DNA of 17,465 nt from Bacillota bacterium (GTDB lineage: Bacteria; Bacillota; Bacilli; Alicyclobacillales; SLC66), in assembly GCA_021797415.1 (NCBI GenBank), contig JAJZZT010000196.1:1-17465 (forward strand), read 5' to 3'. Both the position numbers and the translations under genes were made by a program. Numbering within the stretch: position 1 is the first letter of the stretch; each line of letters starts with the position of its first letter. This document shows positions 6,727 through 13,768 of the stretch, piece after piece. Below the pieces are notes generated by a model that worked only from the letters and a program-made list of their open reading frames with translations, was not told the DNA's origin and made no database searches.

Positions 6727-9033
6727 ATGAAACGGCGGGAGATATCGCGCACCGGGATCGGCCGGGGCGTCAGGGGGATCATGGTCGGAACGGTGGCAGT
6801 CGGTCTGGCCTTGGGAACCGCCGGGGCCGGAGTGCAAGCGGACGCGGTCTCGATAAACGCCAGTCGCCACAACCCGCAATGGCTGGTGCAGATCCTTTTT
6901 GACAAGGGTACGGAGTCACAGGTCGTCGCGGGTACCGCGCAACCGTGGACCCTGTCAACTTTCCAAAAATTCGCCAGTGAAGGCATCACCGGGGTCGAGA
7001 TCAACATGGACTGGGCGGCGGTGGAATCCAGTCCCGGTCAGTTCAACTGGACCACCCTGCAGACGTATCTGCAGTACTGTCACGAGACCCACCTGAAACT
7101 GATCCCGATCTTCTGGGAGTTTGGCGCGCCTGGCAACCCGCCGAGCTGGCTTCCTGGCGGGAGCGAGATCACCAGCACAGGGGCCAGTGCCGCGGAGCCT
7201 GCGTTTTGGAGTCAGCGTGCCTTTAACGCATACTCGACCTACGTGACGCAGGCGCTGACGACGATGGGCAAGTCTTCCGCGTTTGGCGGCGCCTATATCG
7301 CGTATGGTTGGCTTGACGCTGGGTATGGGCCGACATCGAGCGGCCTTGCAGGATACGCGCCGCAGGATATCGCGATGTTCCGCCAGTGGCTGGCCCAACG
7401 TTACGGCTCGATCACCGCATTCAACCAGGCCGTTGGAACGGACTATGCGAGTTTTGCGACGGTTCCCGCCTTCGTGCCAGGGCAGAGTCATTTCTCCATC
7501 TACCAGCAGTTTCGCACGTGGAGTTACAAGACGTTGCTCGGCCGCGTGTTGAGTCTGGCACGAAAGGCCACCCCGGCCCCCCTCTACATCTATTACGGCG
7601 GTGGTATGAACAGCGTCGGTCAACTGGGCAATCTACCGAATAATGTATTTGAATTGGCTCAGAAATATCATGCTGTGGTGACTATGGATACCGCCATTCA
7701 CACCGCTTTTGACGCATTGTTTGGCTTCTTGTCGCAGTCTTACAAAGTGCCTGTGCTCAACGAATGGACGCCAGTTCCGGGATCACCGGGGCAACTGGCC
7801 CAATGGCTCGGACAATATCCCCTGGAAGGGAGTTATGCCGTCGGGGAGGACTATTACAAGTATCAGGGCACGGGCTATCAACAGTCGTATTTCGCCAACA
7901 CCTATCCCAACTACCTGGCCTGGCACCCTGTCCTGGATCAGATTCAAGGTTCGTTGCCCTCTTACAAAGTGGGCATCATGCTGGGATACGACCAAGTTCT
8001 GCATAATGCCCTCGGTTCCGGGATCACTGGGGGTGTGACCACTCTGAGCAACTATCTCAGAGCCGTCCGTCCTGCCGCCAATGTCTTCTCGGATCTTTCG
8101 GTGCTGGACGGCACGGTATCCCTGAGCCAGTTTCACACCATTATCGACTGGAACAGCGATCTTCAGGCGCCGAATCTCAATCCCCGGTTGCTGGCCGATT
8201 TGAAAGCGTTTCAGACAAATGGCGGTATCATTATCCCCGGTCCCGCTGTCGCCAACGCCAACGCCTTTGCACCCCTGAATTTACCGGATGGGCAATTTAC
8301 CGTACAGACGGTTCTCGGGCAGCAGACGGTCGTCTCACAACTGGGAGTGAGCGGAGCCAGTCCTTATGTTCAGTACCTCTATTTCAAGGTGCCACCCAAC
8401 CTAGTGCCGTCGACCCAACCGAATGTACAGATCCAGGTTACGTATGCCAACAACCAGGCGAACGGTTTCTATCTGCAGTACGACAGCTCGAATGCGTCGG
8501 CCCCGGTCAACGGTGCCTACACGACTGGCTTTCCTGCGGGAACCAACGCCCCTGTCGCGGTCACCAACACGGGTCAGTACAAAACGGCAACTTTTGATCT
8601 CACCAACGCGGCATTTACAGGTGCGGAGAATGGCGGGGCGGATTTTCGCGTCGCCATCGAGAACCCGGGATTGGCCGTCTCGTCTGTCACGATTACGGCC
8701 GGAGGACAAAGTGCGTCTTTTACCCCGGGCGAGCTCAGCAACCCACAGGCGCCGCCGGCCCTGGTCGTGACACCGAATTCATCCCAGTTCGAGACGTTTT
8801 TGAGCGCCGGTCAGGGGAAAGTCTGGCTGGTCGCCGCCAACACGGGCACGACAGCATTCTCGGGCACGGTGACGATCCCCTCCTCCGTTCTGAACCCACT
8901 CCTGTCAAACCACGGGGATGGCCCCATCAGGACGCAGAGCCTTATGGGATCCTGGCAGCCGGCCGGGACAAATTCCTGGAAAATCACGCTCGCCGGCGGA
9001 AATCTGGCCGTGCTGGCCATTCAACCAGGCTAA
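6727..9033 (+). CDS. secreted GH42-like (clan GH-A) multidomain protein
   Basis: This 768-residue exported protein starts at ATG 6727 after GGAGGTGA (6715-6722, 7-base gap from GGAGG); a small GTCAG/CTGAC hairpin (6700-6714) abuts the site. Residues 1-38 form a signal peptide ending VQA, without a lipobox; a weak RR near the N-terminus is not a clear Tat motif. Residues about 46-410 are a TIM barrel resembling GH42 (GITGVEINMDWAAVES, then MFRQWLAQRYGSITAFNQAVGT). About 411-530 is a Rossmann/amidotransferase-like domain as in GH42, then a beta-sandwich (about 545-690) and a C-terminal beta domain. The nucleophile-like Glu346 lies in LNEWTP, but where GH42 has W..DNE.G this protein reads WLDAGYG (195-201), lacking the acid/base Glu. 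It may be a divergent enzyme or a glycan-binding pseudo-enzyme. It is co-directional with the binding-protein gene. Confidence 0.75.
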   Translation: MKRREISRTGIGRGVRGIMVGTVAVGLALGTAGAGVQADAVSINASRHNPQWLVQILFDKGTESQVVAGTAQPWTLSTFQKFASEGITGVEINMDWAAVESSPGQFNWTTLQTYLQYCHETHLKLIPIFWEFGAPGNPPSWLPGGSEITSTGASAAEPAFWSQRAFNAYSTYVTQALTTMGKSSAFGGAYIAYGWLDAGYGPTSSGLAGYAPQDIAMFRQWLAQRYGSITAFNQAVGTDYASFATVPAFVPGQSHFSIYQQFRTWSYKTLLGRVLSLARKATPAPLYIYYGGGMNSVGQLGNLPNNVFELAQKYHAVVTMDTAIHTAFDALFGFLSQSYKVPVLNEWTPVPGSPGQLAQWLGQYPLEGSYAVGEDYYKYQGTGYQQSYFANTYPNYLAWHPVLDQIQGSLPSYKVGIMLGYDQVLHNALGSGITGGVTTLSNYLRAVRPAANVFSDLSVLDGTVSLSQFHTIIDWNSDLQAPNLNPRLLADLKAFQTNGGIIIPGPAVANANAFAPLNLPDGQFTVQTVLGQQTVVSQLGVSGASPYVQYLYFKVPPNLVPSTQPNVQIQVTYANNQANGFYLQYDSSNASAPVNGAYTTGFPAGTNAPVAVTNTGQYKTATFDLTNAAFTGAENGGADFRVAIENPGLAVSSVTITAGGQSASFTPGELSNPQAPPALVVTPNSSQFETFLSAGQGKVWLVAANTGTTAFSGTVTIPSSVLNPLLSNHGDGPIRTQSLMGSWQPAGTNSWKITLAGGNLAVLAIQPG

Positions 9034-9100
9034 GGTGGTATGGCTACACGAAGACAACGCGAGCCGGAAGGTTCTTCTATACATCATGATTGGGCATCCG

Positions 9101-9126
9101 CTTGCCGAAAGGAGGGGATCGGCAAG
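9101..9126 (+). other. 8-bp hairpin presenting a GGAGGGG loop between secreted-protein and binding-protein genes
   Basis: CTTGCCGA (9101-9108) and TCGGCAAG (9119-9126) are perfect reverse complements; the 10-base loop carries GGAGGGG. No start codon is at a useful distance and no T-run follows. It lies in the 160-base gap and is more likely an mRNA-processing or stability element than a terminator. Confidence 0.5.
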
Positions 9127-9193
9127 ATACGACCGATGTACAAATTCCTTGCATGTTTCACAGCTTGACCATCTCAAGGGGAGGATGAGAAAT

Positions 9194-11089
9194 ATGCATT
9201 TGAAACGAGTTCACATCACAAAGCCGCTGGCAGTGCTGGCCAGTGTGGGACTGCTGATGACCGGGGTCGGGGAGGGAAGCGCCTTTGCAGCCGGTGGTGC
9301 CACCACGGCGTCGGGTACGCTCACCACCATTGCATACGCCTATAACGGCGGCACGCCGGATTGGAACCCATTTTCGCCAGGCAACACGGCGGTGACAGCG
9401 GGTGGTTACGCCGCGTTTTCACCGCTTGCCATCATATCCGACACGAACCGAGACCTGGGAAACTATTATTACGGGCAGTTGGCAAGTTCCTGGGGGTATA
9501 CCGACAACTACCACCAGTTTGTCGTTCACCTGCGGCCAAATCTCAAATGGAGCAACGGAACTGCATTGACAAGCCACGATGTGTTGGTGACCTGGGAGCT
9601 TTACGGGTTGCAGGGAAGTTGGGCGGCCAATGGCATTACCAGTGTCACCACTCCCAATGCAAGCACGGTTGTTTTCAACATCAGTCCCACCTCGCTTTAT
9701 TCAGCCGCGCGCGAGGAGAGCATCTTGACGCCTCTGATCGTCCCTGCCACAATGTATCAAAAGTTTCTGCCAAAGTCGCAGCAGTTTCAGGAGATTATCC
9801 AAAATTTAGAAAATCAGCTGACTTCTAATGCCACTAAGGCGGCCCAGGCGCAGGCAAGTAAAATCAAGACGCTCACCACCAAATATGTTAAGGCACTTGA
9901 GGCGTATAATCCCGGTTCTCTAGGGACGATTACCGCCGCCCCCTACCAGGTGGTCGGTTTTTCTCCGAGTGAGGTGGATTTGAAGAAAAACCCGTACAAC
10001 TGGGCGGCCGCCAATGTGCATGTGGAAAATATCGTGATGCGTAACCAGACCAGCGTGGCGGCCACTCAGAACGCCTTGGTGTCAGGTGCCATCGACGTGG
10101 CGGGTTACCAACCGACCACGCCGCTTTACAATGCGATCATGAGTCGCAATCGGCCGTATATGCACTACAGCAAGCCGAAAGATTTTTACACGGTACAAGG
10201 AAGTTTCTTCTCGGCCCGGCAGTATCCCTTTAGTTTGCTTCAGGTGCGACAGGCGTTCGAATATCTCTTGAATCGCAAGACCATCAACACCATTGCCGAT
10301 CCCGTGGCCGGGATACCGGTGGCCATTCCGGCCGGTGTCCCATCGGGTGTTCTGACCGCGCTTCTTACTCCGGCCCAGATCAAAACCCTGAACCCGTACA
10401 ATTACAACCCGGCGAAAGCTGCACAGTTGCTACGATCCGCCCATTTTACGCAGAAGGGTGGGAAGTGGTACCTGCCGAATGGAAAACCCTTTACGGTGAC
10501 CATCCATAGCATAGCCACGCTGGCCAGTTGGGACCTTCAGGCCAGTGCGGTGGCGAGCGAGTTGACGCAGTTCGGAATCCCGTCCAAGGTTCAACTCTGG
10601 CCGGTTAGCACGGGATTCACACAACTGGAGAACGGGAATTACACCGTATTTGAGGGATATAACATTTTCTGGCCATTTCAGCCTTGGGGTGGGTTTGCAT
10701 CCGTGTTTCAAAGCTGGGGCAGCGATCTCTCCTACACCTCGACCGGTAAGCCCGTAATCACTCCCGGCCACTATGGCATGAGTTTCCCACAGAAGACGTA
10801 TGTGCCGGGTGTCGGCACCATCAATCCGGTGCGACTCTCATGGGAATACAGCGTGACGTCCAATCCGGCCAAGCAAAAGCAGATCGGGTATGACCTGATC
10901 AAATTCATGAACTACAATGCCTGGCCCGGATCGATCCTGGCCCAGAATCAATCGGTTTTCTATTCTACCAAACGGTTTACCGACTGGCCCACCAATCGAT
11001 CGTTCTGGTCACTTGCTGGTTATGGACCTGGCACGCAGTTGTTGGCCGTTGCCGAAGAACAGGGTTACATCCGTCCGGTTCAGGGATAA
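9194..11089 (+). CDS. ABC transporter substrate-binding protein, SBP_bac_5 (oligopeptide/oligosaccharide type), no lipobox
   Basis: This 631-residue protein captures the ligand for the transporter encoded downstream. ATG 9194 is chosen because GGAGG (9180-9184) is 9 bases away; the nearer ATG at 9185 abuts the ribosome-binding site. A signal peptide runs to about AFAAGG with type I cleavage; there is no Cys, so no lipid anchor, which is odd for a Gram-positive. The body has SBP_bac_5 features: WNPFSPGN, LRPNLKWSNGTALTSHDVLVTWELYG, PYQVVGF, a central AFEYLLNRKTIN block and YNYNPAKAAQLLRSAHF. A Lys/Ala/Gln-rich helical insert of about 50 residues follows the first lobe segment (around 200-240). 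Family members bind peptides, but several Thermotoga Dpp-type systems bind manno- or gluco-oligosaccharides; the enzyme context favours sugar here. Confidence 0.9.
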   Translation: MHLKRVHITKPLAVLASVGLLMTGVGEGSAFAAGGATTASGTLTTIAYAYNGGTPDWNPFSPGNTAVTAGGYAAFSPLAIISDTNRDLGNYYYGQLASSWGYTDNYHQFVVHLRPNLKWSNGTALTSHDVLVTWELYGLQGSWAANGITSVTTPNASTVVFNISPTSLYSAAREESILTPLIVPATMYQKFLPKSQQFQEIIQNLENQLTSNATKAAQAQASKIKTLTTKYVKALEAYNPGSLGTITAAPYQVVGFSPSEVDLKKNPYNWAAANVHVENIVMRNQTSVAATQNALVSGAIDVAGYQPTTPLYNAIMSRNRPYMHYSKPKDFYTVQGSFFSARQYPFSLLQVRQAFEYLLNRKTINTIADPVAGIPVAIPAGVPSGVLTALLTPAQIKTLNPYNYNPAKAAQLLRSAHFTQKGGKWYLPNGKPFTVTIHSIATLASWDLQASAVASELTQFGIPSKVQLWPVSTGFTQLENGNYTVFEGYNIFWPFQPWGGFASVFQSWGSDLSYTSTGKPVITPGHYGMSFPQKTYVPGVGTINPVRLSWEYSVTSNPAKQKQIGYDLIKFMNYNAWPGSILAQNQSVFYSTKRFTDWPTNRSFWSLAGYGPGTQLLAVAEEQGYIRPVQG

Positions 11090-11125
11090 ACGGACAAGCG
11101 TATTTGGCAATGGAAATCGACGGAT

Positions 11126-11163
11126 GATCTGCCGGGAGTCTACGTGCGGGCTCCCGGCAGATC
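11126..11163 (+). other. 13-bp perfect stem-loop after the binding-protein gene
   Basis: GATCTGCCGGGAG (11126-11138) pairs perfectly with CTCCCGGCAGATC (11151-11163), 12-base loop. No T-tract follows, so it is either a Rho-assisted end or a 3' stabiliser, as often found after binding-protein genes to raise their mRNA over that of the permeases. Confidence 0.7.
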
Positions 11164-11340
11164 CACAAGGGGACTCGTGTTGAAATCGTTCGCGTGAAGG
11201 CGGGCAGTCTCCTGATCCATGTGGTAGCTCAACTGGGAACGATGGCTAATGTCCAAAGAGGAGGGGCAGTGCAAGCGGATGTTCGAAGAAGTATCTTCCC
11301 TGTCCGACTAGATACCGGTCAATGATGACAATTTGTGTTT
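11164..11340 (+). other. gene-free spacer with an orphan ribosome-binding site
   Basis: No credible gene is seen. GAGGAGG at 11258-11264 precedes GTG 11269, which opens only 18 codons before TGA (ends 11325). The stretch AGAGGAGG...GCAAG..GGATGTTC resembles the leader at 6649-6678 (about 24 of 28 aligned bases with two single-base gaps), suggesting a shared leader element or duplicated segment. Confidence 0.35.
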
Positions 11341-11346
11341 GTTTAT

Positions 11347-11375
11347 TGCTTTCAAATGATTTTTCTTGTTATACT
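11347..11375 (+). promoter_or_regulatory. extended -10 promoter for the transporter operon
   Basis: TGTTATACT (11367-11375) combines an extended -10 TGn with a strong -10 TATACT; TTGCTT (11347-11352) is a weak -35 at 17 bases. GTTTATT at 11341-11347, identical to the operator arm at 5388-5394, overlaps its upstream edge. Predicted start is near 11382, giving a leader of about 330 bases to the small reading frame at 11716 and about 450 to the permease. Confidence 0.6.
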
Positions 11376-11430
11376 AGTTCATGCAAGGTGTTTGATAGAT
11401 GAAATGGTCGACGCAGCCAGTTTCCGAAGT

Positions 11431-11463
11431 TTGTAAGCGGATTCGGAGTTGAAAGCGCCATCT
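11431..11463. promoter_or_regulatory. two adjacent cre-like CcpA sites
   Basis: TTGTAAGCGGATTCG (11431-11445) and TTGAAAGCGCCATCT (11449-11463) each match WTGNAANCGNWNNCW with one mismatch. They begin about 50 bases after the predicted start, suggesting roadblock repression by CcpA. The first shares AAGCGGATTC with the leader at 6621-6630. Confidence 0.45.
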
Positions 11464-11545
11464 CTGCCGCAGTTTCGGCGCTTGTCCCGCGAAGGTTGGT
11501 CTACAGGCGGCTGGCGGCAGAATCGCGGATTCAAGACAGGCGCTC

Positions 11546-11624
11546 TGCCCTGTGCACGGCGAGTTTGCGCCATGGACAAGGTTTGCTGGGCCGGTGCCAT
11601 GCCCTATGCCCGGCGAGTTTAGCG
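11546..11624 (+). repeat. imperfect direct repeat inside the leader, 54-base period
   Basis: TGCCCTGTGCACGGCGAGTT starting at 11546 and TGCCCTATGCCCGGCGAGTT starting at 11600 differ at two bases, and the match continues TGCG versus TAGCG with a one-base gap. The second copy provides most of the left arm of the long palindrome. Confidence 0.55.
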
Positions 11625-11664
11625 ATAGCGGTGTCCGAGCAAAGGGCATAGGGCATGGCGACGG
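11591..11664. repeat. long palindrome: 16-bp perfect stem extended to about 20 bp
   Basis: GCCATGCCCTATGCCC (11596-11611) and GGGCATAGGGCATGGC (11644-11659) are perfect reverse complements with a 32-base loop. After a wobble and one mismatch the stem continues with CCG (11591-11593) and CGG (11662-11664). No T-tract follows on either strand. It would be a very stable RNA hairpin. Confidence 0.85.
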
Positions 11665-11715
11665 CTAGCACCTGTCTCACGTCTGAAATCCCATATTGCG
11701 AGAGGAGTGGTCAAG

Positions 11716-11832
11716 ATGTCCGCACAATGCAGGCCGAATGTCATCGTGAGGACGCCCCGCATCGACTGCCCGGCCCAATCGGGCATACGGGTTTCGAAGA
11801 GAATTTCTCAAGATGGGGGAGGGGGACGATGA
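11716..11832 (+). CDS. 38-residue small reading frame coupled to the first permease gene
   Basis: ATG 11716 is preceded by AGGAG (11703-11707) at a normal 8-base gap and the frame ends in TGA at 11830-11832, overlapping the permease ATG as ATGA. The product begins MSAQCRPNVIVRTP, is basic, has two Cys and ends in a GGGGR tail encoded by the G-rich stretch that also serves as the permease ribosome-binding site. No family is recognised. It may be a translated leader that opens the permease start by coupling, rather than a functional peptide. Confidence 0.45.
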   Translation: MSAQCRPNVIVRTPRIDCPAQSGIRVSKRISQDGGGGR

Positions 11833-12806
11833 GAGTCATCCGCCGTTTTTTGGGCAGTCTCATGATGATCTTTGTCGTCGTGAGCCTGACGTTTTTCCTG
11901 ATCCGCCTGATGCCAGGCAACCCATTGGAGATTGCCTACGAAGGACTTCTGCAGACGGGGGTCTCCCCCCAGCAGGCAGCCATCCAGATTCACATCATGT
12001 ATAACGTGTTTCCGAACTCCCCCGTATTCATCCAGTACGTGCAGTATATCTGGCAGGTGTTGCACGGCAATCTGGGCGTGTCGATCGCGGAGACCGGACG
12101 CCCGGTGCTCGGACTCATTCTGGCGTCGGCGCCGTGGACGCTGTTGCTTGTATCCATCGGACTGCTCATCAGTTTTGCCATCGGCTTGATCCTCGGGGTG
12201 TGGACGGCGCTGCGCCGCGACACCTGGGTGGACCACCTGGTCAGCCAAACCTCTTCCATCTTCCACGGGGTGCCCAACTATGTAACCGGATTTGCCCTGC
12301 TCTACATTTTCACGGTGTTGTTGCCGTGGTTTCCGTTCGGGGGCATCTACAGCGCTTCGATGAAACCGGCGTTTACTCTTCCATTTATAGCCAGCGTGGC
12401 GTATCATGCGGTGCTGCCGGTGACGGCCTATGTGCTCAGCGGGTTTGGTTCCTGGATGTTGACCGCCAAATCGGCGGCGGTGGGCGTGCTGGGTGACGAC
12501 TTCATGATGGCCTCGCGCGTGCGCGGGCTGACCCCGGATCAACAACTCAGCCATCTGGTGCGCAATTCCGTTCTGCCGCTGTTCACGGGCTTTGTGCTGT
12601 CTGTGGGATTCATGTTCGGCGGAGCAGTGTTTATTGAAACGATGTTCACGATTCCGGGTCTCGGCTACCTGATCAGCACGGCGGTCAGCCAGAAGGATTA
12701 TCCGGTAATGGAAGGCACGTTCCTGATCCTGACTGCGGCGGTGATCCTGGCCAACTTTTTGGCGGATGTGCTGTACTCGCGGATCGATCCTCGCATCCGC
12801 ACCTGA
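11829..12806 (+). CDS. Dpp/Opp-type ABC transporter permease, first subunit
   Basis: This 325-residue inner-membrane permease forms the transport channel with the next subunit. I start it at ATG 11829 (MRVIRRFLGSLMMIFVVVSLTFFLIRLMPGNP), a classic DppB beginning; the open frame reaches back to 11655, but that extension is hydrophilic and unlike the family. The ribosome-binding site is a G-rich run at about 11816-11825. Six hydrophobic segments are visible, with an extracytoplasmic region between the first two and an EAA-like coupling loop at about residues 225-248 (MMASRVRGLTPDQQLSHLVRN) that contacts the ATPases. The C-terminal segment FGGAVFIETMFTIPGLG is characteristic. It is translationally coupled to the preceding small frame. 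Confidence 0.93.
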   Translation: MRVIRRFLGSLMMIFVVVSLTFFLIRLMPGNPLEIAYEGLLQTGVSPQQAAIQIHIMYNVFPNSPVFIQYVQYIWQVLHGNLGVSIAETGRPVLGLILASAPWTLLLVSIGLLISFAIGLILGVWTALRRDTWVDHLVSQTSSIFHGVPNYVTGFALLYIFTVLLPWFPFGGIYSASMKPAFTLPFIASVAYHAVLPVTAYVLSGFGSWMLTAKSAAVGVLGDDFMMASRVRGLTPDQQLSHLVRNSVLPLFTGFVLSVGFMFGGAVFIETMFTIPGLGYLISTAVSQKDYPVMEGTFLILTAAVILANFLADVLYSRIDPRIRT

Positions 12807-12898
12807 GTGGAACCGGTTTGTTTAAAGATTGCCGGAGTCAACACGCTGCTTCAGTCATGGCTTATCCATCCGTAGTGGCAGAGGGGAAGGGGAATAAC

Positions 12899-13768
12899 GT
12901 GGGAGATTCAGTTTTCCGGCAGGTGTTCTTGCGCAAGCCGGTCCGCATTATCGGTTTGGCAATCCTGGTTTTGTATCTGCTGATGGCCCTGTTCGGACCA
13001 CTGGTCTTTCCGCCGAACAAGGTGCTGACGATCAATCCGGCAAAAGTCTATCAGGGACCGTCGTGGGCGGACCCGCTGGGAACAGATTTTCAAGGGGTCA
13101 GCGTGCTGGCGGAGATCGTGCTTGGCGCGCAGTCGGTGCTCGGGGTTGGGGTGGGAGCGGCCTTTTTCATCGTGCTCATCGGAGTGGTGGTGGGATTGAC
13201 CGCCGGATACTTCGGCGGTTGGGTGGACACGGTGCTGATGCGGTTTACGGATGTGTTCATCGCCATCCCGAACTTCCCGCTGCTGCTGGTGTTGGCCAGC
13301 ATCTTAAATTCCAGCAGCGCGTGGATGATGGTGGTGATTTTGAGCGTGGTGTCCTGGGGCGGGCTGGCGCGGGCGATCCGCTCGCAGGTGCTGACCTTGC
13401 GCGAGCGGGATTTCGTGGAGGCGGCGCGCGGATTGCGGCTGGGTTCCGGATTGATTGCACGGCGGGTGATTCTGCCCAACATGCTGTCGTATGTGGCGAT
13501 GAACTTCATGGTTTCGATCACCGGCGCCATTTATGCGGAGGTAGGACTGCTGTTCATGGGCATCGCGCCTTTTAGCCCGATCAACTGGGGCGTGATGATG
13601 AACCTGGCGGAAGGGACGGCGGGTGCGCTGTACACGTCGAGTTCGATTTTGTACGTGCTGTCGCCCATCTTTGCGATCCTGTTGTTGCAGGCGTCGATCG
13701 TGTTCATCCTGGGCGGGTTTGATGAACTGTTCAATCCACGGCTGCGAAAGCGGGGTGCGCACGCGTGA
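12899..13768 (+). CDS. Dpp/Opp-type ABC transporter permease, second subunit
   Basis: This 289-residue permease pairs with the upstream subunit. The frame extends back to 12818 (with an ATG at 12857), but GTG 12899 has AAGGGG (12887-12892) at a 6-base gap and gives the usual short N-terminus (GDSVFRQVFLRKPVRIIGLAIL) before the first membrane helix. DppC features follow: the WADPLGTDFQGVSVL segment after helix one, then five more hydrophobic stretches, and the EAA loop FVEAARGLRLGSGLIARRVI with its Glu at about residue 174. It ends by overlapping the first ATPase gene by GTGA, indicating coupled translation. The gap from the previous gene is 92 bases, the loosest in the operon. Confidence 0.92.
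   Translation: MGDSVFRQVFLRKPVRIIGLAILVLYLLMALFGPLVFPPNKVLTINPAKVYQGPSWADPLGTDFQGVSVLAEIVLGAQSVLGVGVGAAFFIVLIGVVVGLTAGYFGGWVDTVLMRFTDVFIAIPNFPLLLVLASILNSSSAWMMVVILSVVSWGGLARAIRSQVLTLRERDFVEAARGLRLGSGLIARRVILPNMLSYVAMNFMVSITGAIYAEVGLLFMGIAPFSPINWGVMMNLAEGTAGALYTSSSILYVLSPIFAILLLQASIVFILGGFDELFNPRLRKRGAHA

Larger units (their letters stand above)
11423..11664 (+). ncRNA. highly structured leader RNA of the transporter operon (unassigned)
   Basis: Consecutive stems are visible: TCCGAA/TTCGGA (11423-11447), AAGCGCC/GGCGCTT (11453-11483), an alternative TCTGCCGC/GCGGCAGA (11463-11521) that excludes the previous one, GGCGC/GCGCC (11539-11571), and a very long final stem (11591-11664). It has no T-box, glycine, SAM or other riboswitch core that I recognise and no U-tract terminator. 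Competing pairings suggest a switch-like leader, but it could instead be a non-autonomous repeat inserted in the leader. No protein-coding frame here looks real. Confidence 0.4.

Noticed and set aside
9040..9168. 42-codon frame between the secreted-protein and binding-protein genes
   Set aside because: The only ribosome-binding-like bases almost touch the ATG, the composition is unlike its neighbours, and a stable hairpin lies inside it.
11374..11649. Minus-strand 91-codon frame over the structured leader
   Set aside because: It coincides with the hairpins and direct repeat, has no ribosome-binding site or known motif, and is best explained by the palindromic sequence. A decayed mobile element was considered, but no transposase motif is visible.
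11396..11660. T-box or known riboswitch in the transporter leader
   Set aside because: No T-box AGGGTGGNACCGCG motif, no known metabolite-riboswitch core and no terminator were found.
11655..11828. N-terminal extension of the first permease
   Set aside because: The extra 58 residues are hydrophilic and unlike DppB proteins, whereas ATG 11829 starts exactly at the usual first helix.
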